Below, piece by piece: positions 49,021-56,396 of a DNA stretch of 64,000 nucleotides (positions are counted from its first letter, which is position 1; each line of letters opens with the position of its first letter). This DNA is from Planosporangium sp963837285 (lineage in GTDB: Bacteria > Actinomycetota > Actinomycetes > Mycobacteriales > Micromonosporaceae): contig CAWIMS010000005.1 in the NCBI GenBank assembly GCA_963837285.1, positions 1,798,001 through 1,862,000 on the forward strand, given 5' to 3'. Position numbers and translations under genes: made by a program. A model generated the notes under the pieces. It saw only the letters and a program-made list of their open reading frames with translations, had not been told where the DNA came from and searched no databases.

Positions 49021-50667
49021 GTGACTACCAACCCACTGACCTCCTGGATCGATGTGCCGGCATCATACCGAGGCATACGGTTCTGGCGGAACGATGACTG
49101 GGAGTGGCAAACATACGAGCACCTGGCCGGGTTCGCCCGCCGGATCGCCGGAGGGATTGCCGCGTCAGGCATCCGACACGACGACCGGGTTCTTGTCATC
49201 GAGCGCTCGGGACCGGAGTTCGTCGCCACGCTGTTCGGCATCATGCTCGCCGGAGCGATCCCGTGCCCGGTCGCACCGCCACAGCTCTTCCAGAGCGAGC
49301 TGCTCTATGCGCGACACCTGCACGCGATCAGCGAAGCCGCACAGCCGTCGATGGTGATCACCGCGGCCGACCTCGTGGAGCGGCTGACGTTCGGCGGCCA
49401 CGAAACGCAGGTCCGCACCGCGGCTGAGCTCGCGTCCGGTGGCGAATACACCGCCGGCCGTTCGGCGAGCGCCGCCCTGCTGCAGTTCACCTCGGGATCG
49501 AGCGGACGGGTCAAGGGTGTGCGGGTGCCGGTCTCCGCCCTCGCCACCAACGTGACCGCCATCAGCACCTGGCTGGAGATGGCCGAAGGTGACGCGACCG
49601 CGTCGTGGCTGCCGGTACACCACGACATGGGGTTGATCGGATGCCTGGTGACGCCCGTCGTCCAGCAGCGCGACCTGTGGCTGCTGGAGCCGGCCGACTT
49701 CGTCCGCGACCCGGCACGCTACCTGGCCTGCTTCAGCGCGCCCGGTGCCGTGATGACCGCGATGCCGCCGTTCGGCCTTGATTACATCGCTCGCCGGGTA
49801 TCACCTGAGTCGCTTGCCGGGTCGGACTTCTCCGACTGGCGCGCCCTCATCGTCGGCGCGGAGCGCATCGACGTCGGTGTACTGGACCGGTTCATGGCGC
49901 TGATGGGCCCGTTCGGATTCGACCGGCGCGCGCTGCTACCGGCGTACGGGCTGGCGGAGGCCAGCCTTGCCGTCACCGGACTGGCGCTCCGTGAGGAGTT
50001 CGCGACGGTTCCGGTCGCGCCGCAGCTCGTGTCGCTCGGCAAGCCGGTGACGGCGACGGGAACAGACGTCCAGCAGGTGGTCGGTTGTGGGCGTGCGTTG
50101 GACGGCGTCGCCGTTTCGGTCGTCGACGAAGCGGGTGCGCCGCTGCCGGACCGTCACGTCGGGCAGATCGTGGTGCGCGGTGACTCGGTCGCGGAGGGAT
50201 ACGTCCGTGCCGAAGGCGCAACGGGCCTCACCGAATGGCGCGACGGCGCGCTCTGGACCGGCGATGCGGGCTTCATGGACGACGGACAGCTGTTCGTCAT
50301 CGGGCGCCTCGGCGACGCCATGAAGGTCCGTGGACGGACGGTCTTCGCGGAGGACATCGAGAGCGCGCTGGTTGAGGCTGGTGTGCCGCGCCTCCGCGCA
50401 GCCGTCCTCCTCGGCTCGTCTGCGCGGGGCGCGACAGGTGTGGTCCTCCTCGAACGGCCTGAGGACGGTTGGATCGCGGCAGCGGCGGCCACTCTGCAAC
50501 GCATCACGGAAGGCGCGTCGGTCGCGATCTTCGACGTCCCACGGCGGTCCATCTCCCGTACGACCAGCGGCAAGCCGAAGCGCCGGGAGATGTGGGCCGC
50601 CTACGTAGCCGGAACGATCGAGGGAACCGAGATCACCGGCGTGCCGGTCACCAGCGTGGGCAACTGA
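49021..50667 (+). CDS. Fatty-acyl-AMP ligase (FAAL)-like enzyme
   Basis: A 548-residue adenylating enzyme of the FAAL branch: P-loop 'LLQFTSGSSGRVKGVRVP', 'SWLPVHHDMGLIGCLVTPV' (the WLPxxHDMGLIG FAAL signature), 'LLPAYGLAEASLAVTG', 'GAPLPDRHVGQIVVRGDSVA' and C-terminal 'ISRTTSGKPKRREMWAAYV' with the A10 Lys. FAALs make acyl-adenylates and hand the acyl chain to an ACP instead of CoA. Start uncertain: GTG 49021 lies 11 bases after GGAGA, GTG 49012 only two; an ATG near 48914 is also in frame. It ends 9 bp from the convergent LanB-like gene. The acid used is unknown. Confidence 0.87.
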   Translation: MTTNPLTSWIDVPASYRGIRFWRNDDWEWQTYEHLAGFARRIAGGIAASGIRHDDRVLVIERSGPEFVATLFGIMLAGAIPCPVAPPQLFQSELLYARHLHAISEAAQPSMVITAADLVERLTFGGHETQVRTAAELASGGEYTAGRSASAALLQFTSGSSGRVKGVRVPVSALATNVTAISTWLEMAEGDATASWLPVHHDMGLIGCLVTPVVQQRDLWLLEPADFVRDPARYLACFSAPGAVMTAMPPFGLDYIARRVSPESLAGSDFSDWRALIVGAERIDVGVLDRFMALMGPFGFDRRALLPAYGLAEASLAVTGLALREEFATVPVAPQLVSLGKPVTATGTDVQQVVGCGRALDGVAVSVVDEAGAPLPDRHVGQIVVRGDSVAEGYVRAEGATGLTEWRDGALWTGDAGFMDDGQLFVIGRLGDAMKVRGRTVFAEDIESALVEAGVPRLRAAVLLGSSARGATGVVLLERPEDGWIAAAAATLQRITEGASVAIFDVPRRSISRTTSGKPKRREMWAAYVAGTIEGTEITGVPVTSVGN

Positions 50668-50676
50668 GGGTCCTGC

Positions 50677-53070
50677 TCACTCGCCCCCACCGGCCTGGTT
50701 GTGACCATCCACGAACACCAGGCGCATTTCAGCGGTGTAGGCGTTCCCGGCGGTGTCGGCCAGCCATGACTGCTCGGGTGCGGGCAGCATCTCGCTGAAT
50801 GTCACCGACGCGCCTTCGGTCTCGGCACCGGTCCGCAGGAGCTGCGCCAGGACGCCCACCTGTACCTCGCTGCGGAAGTCCACGAACACCGGCTTCGTCT
50901 CGGAACTGATCGAGGCGAACACGGTCTCCGGTATCCCCCGGTTCCGCAGCCAGCGACGGGCTGCCACGAAATGCTCGGGATCGCTGCGCGCGGACACCCA
51001 GTCCAGCTCGGCGATGGGGAACGACCAGGTCTCCCGGAACACGACCAGGTTGTCCACGACCACCCGAGGTGTGTGGTCGTGCCCGCGGACCACCTCCTTG
51101 AGCACGTCCATGATGTCGAACATCATCCTGGCGCCGTGGATGTCGGCCACGTCGAACTGCTCGGCCGCGCCGGGCAGTCCAACGACCAGCTTGTCCCCGT
51201 CACGGCGGGCTTCCAACCCGGACAGGGGGAGCTGCCGGTCGAAGCCGCGCGGCGGGTACGGGGACACGCACAGCCGCCAGTCGCGGGCGTCGTTGAGCCA
51301 CGGGTAGGTCCGCGCGACCACCCTGGGGTAGCTCTTGACCGGGCTGAGCATCACCCGGCCGTCGGGGATGGCCGTGGTCAGCATGGCCCGTAGTTCCTCG
51401 GTGTCGGGATGGGCCCAGCCGAAGACCGGGGTCTCGAACGGGCAGTAGGCGACGTGGATCTCGCCGATCACCGGCTGGAACTCGCCACGCGCGAACTCCT
51501 GGGCGCCCCGCGCCGCGATGAGCATGTCGATACTGTGGATCCGGGCGTACGCCCAGCTCGGGTACGCGCCCGCGAACCTCTCCTCGACCTGCCCACGCAG
51601 CGTGTGGCTGGTGTGCGTCGTCACATGGGCGTCGGTGTCCATGCCGAGAATCGCCCGCCAGTGCGCGGCGAACTCCTTGATCAGGTGATCCAGCGGGCGG
51701 TTGCCGGGGACGAAGATCCGGTCTGCACAGGAGAGCACGAGTTCGTTGAAACCCACCGCCTCGGTACCCATCGCGTCGAAGGCCTCCGAAAGCACGGCCC
51801 GCAGCCGCTGCGCCGCCTCATGGGCGAACCAGCGTGCGCTCGTCAGCAGCAGCGACAGCGGATCGGCGCACGACTCCAGCACCTGCGGCCCGAACGACAG
51901 GGCAAGGTCGCGGGCACATTCCACATATGTCAGGCGCCGGCCGCCATAGACCTGGCCGGGCCGCCGTGCCGGGTCGACTCCGGTCAGCTCGGTGAACTCA
52001 TGCTCCAGCTGCGCGTTGAGCCTTCGGAGGTCTTCCGCGTCCTGGTAACCGGCCAGCGCGTCGCGTGCCGCTTCCAGCCGGTCGAGCACACCGGTCGCCC
52101 GGTTTCTGACTCCGGCGTCACCGATCACCGCGAGCCGCTTGCGCAGCTCCCGTTCGGCGTGCTGCACCATCGGCGGTTCCAGGTCCCACAGCAGGAGCCC
52201 CTTGGCCGCCAGCCGGTCCAGTTCCTCGTACACCGTGGCCGGCTCAGAGCCGTACTCGGCCGCTATCACCCGCGCACTACGGCGACCGTCCACGAGTGCC
52301 AACAGCCGGACCTCGTCGGCGTCGAGTTCGACGGGCCCGGCCTGAGTCCGGGCGCGGGCGCCGGAGAGGTAGACGGTGGGGTGGCGGCGAGGTGCGATCC
52401 AGGGGCGCACCTCGGGGTCGCTGGACAGGCTCGCCGCCAGCGCGTCGACGGCCCACGGCTCCAGGAAGAGCTCGCCCCGGCTGACCAGGGCCGGGCCTGG
52501 CTTCATCCGCAGCGGCTCGCCGTCGGAGCGGAAATCGAACCAGCTCACCGGGCCGAAGAACCCGATCGTCTCGTTCTTCGCGCAGTACCGGGCCCAGTAC
52601 TTGGCCACGATCCGCTGCCGCTTGCGCAGCCGCTGGTTGTTCGGAGCGTCCGGGCCCATCTGCCCGAGCCCGACGATCATGGGTTCGACAAGGTCGGGGT
52701 TCTGCCAGGTCACGGCCTCCAGGAAGTCGGCGCGCCGGGCGATCCGGCTGAGCAGCTCGGCCTGCCGCGCCGCGCCACGGGCGACCGCGGCGTCCAGTGC
52801 CTGGCGGGTGCTGTCACCGGGGTCGTCCAGCCAGCGGTCCACGGCCGCGGCGTAGCTGGCGTCACCGAGTTCGAGAAGGCCGCCGATGGGGAACCCGGCG
52901 CTTCGGAGCGCGCCCTGCGACCAGAGGTGGAAGCCGCCGGGGAGCGGGATGAAGGTACCGGGCGCGAGGGCGGCACTCGCGGGCGCGGAGGACCGCAGGC
53001 GGGCGGCTGGTCCTTGGGCTGTACTTGTGGGGTCTGCTGTTGCATCGACGATTAATTCGGCGTCGGTCAC
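50677..53070 (-). CDS. LanB-like N-terminal lantibiotic dehydratase-fold protein (aminoacyl-tRNA dependent candidate)
   Basis: A 797-residue protein of the lantibiotic-dehydratase N-terminal family: 'RQRIVAKYWARYCAKNETIG' with following 'FFGPVSWFDFR', 'VYGGRRLTYVECARDLALSF', 'HSIDMLIAARGAQEFARGEF', 'RVVVDNLVVFRETWSFPIAE' and a C-terminal 'VFVDFRSEVQVGVLAQLLR'. It has the tRNA-dependent glutamylation/aminoacylation portion only; there is no room for the SpaB_C elimination domain of full LanBs (about 990 residues). Short LanBs of this kind include peptide aminoacyl-tRNA ligases (PEARLs). GTG 53070 follows TTGGAG. It is the last gene of the NRPS 2 operon. It may add an aminoacyl group to a peptide or small molecule; no precursor peptide is certain. 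Confidence 0.82.
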   Translation of the reverse strand: MTDAELIVDATADPTSTAQGPAARLRSSAPASAALAPGTFIPLPGGFHLWSQGALRSAGFPIGGLLELGDASYAAAVDRWLDDPGDSTRQALDAAVARGAARQAELLSRIARRADFLEAVTWQNPDLVEPMIVGLGQMGPDAPNNQRLRKRQRIVAKYWARYCAKNETIGFFGPVSWFDFRSDGEPLRMKPGPALVSRGELFLEPWAVDALAASLSSDPEVRPWIAPRRHPTVYLSGARARTQAGPVELDADEVRLLALVDGRRSARVIAAEYGSEPATVYEELDRLAAKGLLLWDLEPPMVQHAERELRKRLAVIGDAGVRNRATGVLDRLEAARDALAGYQDAEDLRRLNAQLEHEFTELTGVDPARRPGQVYGGRRLTYVECARDLALSFGPQVLESCADPLSLLLTSARWFAHEAAQRLRAVLSEAFDAMGTEAVGFNELVLSCADRIFVPGNRPLDHLIKEFAAHWRAILGMDTDAHVTTHTSHTLRGQVEERFAGAYPSWAYARIHSIDMLIAARGAQEFARGEFQPVIGEIHVAYCPFETPVFGWAHPDTEELRAMLTTAIPDGRVMLSPVKSYPRVVARTYPWLNDARDWRLCVSPYPPRGFDRQLPLSGLEARRDGDKLVVGLPGAAEQFDVADIHGARMMFDIMDVLKEVVRGHDHTPRVVVDNLVVFRETWSFPIAELDWVSARSDPEHFVAARRWLRNRGIPETVFASISSETKPVFVDFRSEVQVGVLAQLLRTGAETEGASVTFSEMLPAPEQSWLADTAGNAYTAEMRLVFVDGHNQAGGGE

Positions 53071-53249
53071 CTGGACTCCAAGTTCGCGTGGTCTGGAAAG
53101 GCCCAGGCAGCCGAACCGGAGGCTTGTGGTGCATGCGCAGCCCACGCTGACGCCGAGTGCCCGGGCAAGCACGTTCTTGGGGCGGAGTCGGTGGAATAGG
53201 ACAGTGCCACCAGCAGGTAGGGCGCCGGCCGCGTTAGTGCGAGTTTCAC
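53067..53249 (-). CDS. Possible 60-codon peptide gene coupled to the LanB-like gene (weak)
   Basis: In the 236-bp gap between P450 E and the LanB-like gene a frame runs from GTG 53249 ('MKLALTRPAPYLLVALSYST') to a TGA that overlaps the LanB GTG by 4 bp. The C-terminal part has 'RTCLPGHSASAWAAHAPQ'. There is no Shine-Dalgarno and GC at third positions is about 72 percent, below neighbouring genes, so it may be chance. It is listed only because LanB-like ligases need a peptide partner and its position would suit one. Confidence 0.15.
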   Translation of the reverse strand: MKLALTRPAPYLLVALSYSTDSAPRTCLPGHSASAWAAHAPQASGSAAWAFPDHANLESR

Positions 53250-53306
53250 ACGTAGGCAGGGAGTTGGGTAGCCGGACGACTGCCCGATCGCGCACTTGTA
53301 ACCCAG

Positions 53307-54500
53307 CTACGCCGGGGTCACCCGGATCGGTACGCTGGAGTATGTACGGAAACTCGGGCTGTGCCGGCGCACGGCCGGCCCGTCGGGTTCCATGCGTGCG
53401 AAATGGCGGGCTACGAACCGCAGTACCGATGCCGTCTCGGCCCGGGCCAGCGCCGCGCCGAGACACACGTGGATCCCCCCGCCCCCGAAACTGAGGTGCG
53501 GATTCGGGTGTCGGGTCAGATCCAGCTCACTCGGTCGCTCGAAGCGATCTTCATCGTGGTTTGCCGAGCCCAGGTGCAGGATGAGCACCCGTCCGGGCCG
53601 GATCGCGCGATCGCCGATCTTGACCGGCTGATGCACCAGCCTGCTCTTCACCTGCACGGGAGCGTCGAACCTCAGCAACTCTTCGACCGCTCTGGGGGCC
53701 AGCTCAGGATCGGCGCGCAGGATCGCCACCTGGTCCGGGCGGGCCGCGAGCGCCGCAAAGCCGTTTCCGAGCAGGTCGGTCGTTGTCGAGAAACCAGCAA
53801 ATAGCAGGAATACGACATTGTCGATAAGAGCCTGTCGACCGGCTGTCGTCTCCTCGACACCACACAAGCGAGAAACGACATCGTCGCCGGGGCTGCGCTG
53901 CTTCGCTTCGAAGAGGGTGGTGACCTTGTTCTGCATCCACTCCAGCGCCGCGGTGGTCTCCGCTCGCTCGTCTTCCGGGAGATAGGTCGCGAAGGCCTGC
54001 GACAGAACTCTCGCCCGGGGGCGTACCTCGTCAAGGTTCTCCCGGTCCATCCCCACGAAGTCCGCCAGCACCCGGATCGGTAGCTTGTCCGCCAGGTCGG
54101 TCACCGCGTCGAACCGACCTTCGTCGACGGCCGGGGCGAGCAGCTCGTCGACCATCGAATCGACGCGCCGCTGCCGCTCCCGCACCGCGCGCGGGGTGAA
54201 CTCACTCATGAAGAGACGGCGCAACACCGTGTGCGCCGGAGGGTCACGGTTCAACATGACGTGTCCGAAGAAATCCGACAGGGGTCCGTCGCCCATGGCG
54301 ATCCGGTGGTACTCCTCGTCGAACTCGGCGCCGAGGCGGGCATCGTTGTTCATCGCGGCCACGTCGGCGTATCTCATCACGACCCACTGCGCCGGGCCGC
54401 CTCGGCAGAGCGGTCCGGCTTCGCGGAATTTCTGGTAGATGGGATAGGGGTCTTCGACCGAAGCGAGATCCAACGCGTCGTACTTCGGCGGCAAACTCAC
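53307..54500 (-). CDS. Cytochrome P450 with Ser at the I-helix acid (P450 E)
   Basis: A 397-residue P450: ExxR 'VEELLRFDAP', haem loop 'LSFGGGGIHVCLGAALARAE', I-helix 'LLFAGFSTTTDLLG' where Ser takes the place of Asp/Glu before Thr. GTG 54500 follows AAGGAGGAGG at ideal spacing and begins 'SLPPKYDALDLASVEDPYP'; the longer frame overlapping the thioesterase was rejected. It lies 43 bp after the thioesterase in the NRPS 2 operon, so its substrate is probably the assembled thiazoline/thiazolidine product or a carrier-bound intermediate. Confidence 0.92.
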   Translation of the reverse strand: MSLPPKYDALDLASVEDPYPIYQKFREAGPLCRGGPAQWVVMRYADVAAMNNDARLGAEFDEEYHRIAMGDGPLSDFFGHVMLNRDPPAHTVLRRLFMSEFTPRAVRERQRRVDSMVDELLAPAVDEGRFDAVTDLADKLPIRVLADFVGMDRENLDEVRPRARVLSQAFATYLPEDERAETTAALEWMQNKVTTLFEAKQRSPGDDVVSRLCGVEETTAGRQALIDNVVFLLFAGFSTTTDLLGNGFAALAARPDQVAILRADPELAPRAVEELLRFDAPVQVKSRLVHQPVKIGDRAIRPGRVLILHLGSANHDEDRFERPSELDLTRHPNPHLSFGGGGIHVCLGAALARAETASVLRFVARHFARMEPDGPAVRRHSPSFRTYSSVPIRVTPA

Positions 54501-54543
54501 GACCCGCCTCCTCCTTCGTAGGCCCTCGACTCCGAACTGACGC

Positions 54544-55329
54544 TCACGCGGGCAGCTCACCGTCATCGCCCAGGTGCGCCGCCGCGGCCTGGAGGACCGC
54601 GTCGCGCTGCGCGATGAGGTAGAAGTGCCCTCCCGGAAAGATGTGGAGCGTCATGGGTCCGGCGGTCACGTCGGTCCACGGCTGCATATCGTCCGGCTTC
54701 ACGTCGGGGTCGTCGTCGCCGACCAACGCCACGACGGGGGTGGTCAACCGTCCTGGCGACGGCCGGTAGCGGGCGACCGCGCGGTAGTCGCTGCGAAGCC
54801 CGGCGAGTACGACGTCGCGTACCTCTGGCCTGTCGATCAGGGCCGCCGGCGTGGCGCCCAGCCGCCGCAGCTCGCCGATGAGCGCCTGGTCGGTGAACTC
54901 CCTCAGGCCGTTCCGGAGTGGACGGCTCGGTGCAGGATGGCTCGACAGGAACGTGGCGACCGGTCGGATACCCAGCGCCTCCAGCCGTAGTGCGGTCTCG
55001 AACGCCACGACCGCACCCATGCTGTGACCCAGCAGTGCGACCCGGCGGGCGGGCGCCGACCATTCCTGGGCACGCAGGGCCTTGACGACACCGTCGGCGA
55101 GCCGGTGCACGTCGTCGACGCAGGGCTCGCGTAGCCGGTCGAGCCGCCCAGGGTACTGCACGGCGGTCAGCTCGACCGTGGTCGGCAGCAGCCGGCCCCA
55201 CGAGCGAAAGAACGAGGCCGAGCCACCGGCGTGTGGAAACGCCAGCAGGGCTGTGCGCGCGCGTGGACGAGGATGGGCGCAATGCAGCCAGGCGCCGCTC
55301 GCGTAGCGCTGGCTGTTGCGCGGACTCAT
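54544..55329 (-). CDS. Type II thioesterase, second copy
   Basis: A 261-residue TEII: 'LLAFPHAGGSASFFRSWGRL', 'LTAVQYPGRLDRLREPCVDD', elbow 'ALLGHSMGAVVAFE', and 'HIFPGGHFYLIAQRD' with the catalytic His. It is the same family as the enzyme after NRPS 1 but clearly diverged. Its ATG overlaps the reductase stop (ATGA). Since NRPS 2 lacks a terminal TE, this protein might release the product rather than only edit. Confidence 0.92.
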   Translation of the reverse strand: MSPRNSQRYASGAWLHCAHPRPRARTALLAFPHAGGSASFFRSWGRLLPTTVELTAVQYPGRLDRLREPCVDDVHRLADGVVKALRAQEWSAPARRVALLGHSMGAVVAFETALRLEALGIRPVATFLSSHPAPSRPLRNGLREFTDQALIGELRRLGATPAALIDRPEVRDVVLAGLRSDYRAVARYRPSPGRLTTPVVALVGDDDPDVKPDDMQPWTDVTAGPMTLHIFPGGHFYLIAQRDAVLQAAAAHLGDDGELPA

Positions 55330-56396
55330 AGCGCGCCTTCCTCCATGTCCGCCTCCGCGAGCCCCTGCGCACCCGCCGGCACGCGGGACACCGGTCGGGC
55401 ATCGAACAACCGGAACCCGGTCACGGCGTCGGCGGTCAGCAGCTTCTCCTTGGCCCACGCGGGATCGAGCACATCGGCGGCGAAATGCACGCCCGGCGGG
55501 ACCGCGCCCTCGATCACGGCCAGCCCGGTCATCGCCGCGGTCGCTCCGGTCAGCTCGCTGGAGCCCTTGCCCAACAGGACCATCGTCGGCATCGTCGGCT
55601 CACCGTGTGCCTGGAACACCAGCCGCTGGTACCGCGTACGCCCGAAGAGGTCGAGCTCGCTGGCCCTGACCACCGCCTCCGCGTCCACCGAATCGGTATG
55701 GGTCGCGGCCAACGTCTGGCGCAGCCGAGCGCCGGGGAAGACGGTGTAGTAAACCAGTTCTGCCAGATCGAGGTGACGTGCCAGCCGTTCCATCTCGGGG
55801 CTCAGGTAGGGCACGCCACTCGCTGGCTCGGTGAAGTACGGGACCTCCCCGTCGATGGCGGGCACGCCGGCCCGCTCCACCCGGGAGCCGTTGCGCCACA
55901 CGGCGAAGGTCCGGCCGGCCGAGCCGTCCACCGCGGCCAGATAGTCGGCCGCCGCGCCGAGCGAGAACCGATCCTGCCCGCCGACGTAGCAGACCAGGCG
56001 ACTGCCCCGCTCCCCCACGAGTTGTCGTGGCAGCAAGCCGGTCAGGCCGGGCAACATGCCGGCCGAGAGCACGACCGGCTTCGCACGGGCGCGGCCCGAC
56101 AACAGATCGTGGACCGGCTCGTCTCCGCCCGGGTCGACGTAGGCCACGCCGTTGGCTGTCGCCGCGTCCGCCACCATTGCCCGGATCGCCGGCGACGACG
56201 CGGTGCAGTTGATGACCAGCCGTAGCGACGCGTAGAACCGCTCGAACGTGGCCGGTTCGTTGATGTCGACCACGACGTCCGCCTTCGCCGGGTCCCGGCC
56301 GGCGACCACGATCGGTCCCAGTCCCCAGGCCCGTAGCTGCGCGACCGTCTCGCGGCCAACGGATCCGTATCCACCGATGACGCCGATCGCGGTCAT
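55326..56396 (-). CDS. Saccharopine dehydrogenase-like NAD(P)-dependent reductase
   Basis: A 356-residue protein with N-terminal dinucleotide fold 'AIGVIGGYGSVGRETVAQLR', 'PIVVAGRDPAKADVVVDIN' and 'VINCTASSPAIRAMVADAA', then a saccharopine-dehydrogenase-type C-terminal domain ('YVDPGGDEPVHDLL', 'KPVVLSAGMLPGLTGLLPRQ'). Its ATG overlaps the NRPS 2 stop (ATGA). Pyochelin-type systems reduce the second thiazoline with PchG, of another fold; this protein occupies that position in the operon and is my candidate for the thiazolinyl imine reductase. Reductive release of the chain is an alternative. Confidence 0.82.
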   Translation of the reverse strand: MTAIGVIGGYGSVGRETVAQLRAWGLGPIVVAGRDPAKADVVVDINEPATFERFYASLRLVINCTASSPAIRAMVADAATANGVAYVDPGGDEPVHDLLSGRARAKPVVLSAGMLPGLTGLLPRQLVGERGSRLVCYVGGQDRFSLGAAADYLAAVDGSAGRTFAVWRNGSRVERAGVPAIDGEVPYFTEPASGVPYLSPEMERLARHLDLAELVYYTVFPGARLRQTLAATHTDSVDAEAVVRASELDLFGRTRYQRLVFQAHGEPTMPTMVLLGKGSSELTGATAAMTGLAVIEGAVPPGVHFAADVLDPAWAKEKLLTADAVTGFRLFDARPVSRVPAGAQGLAEADMEEGAL

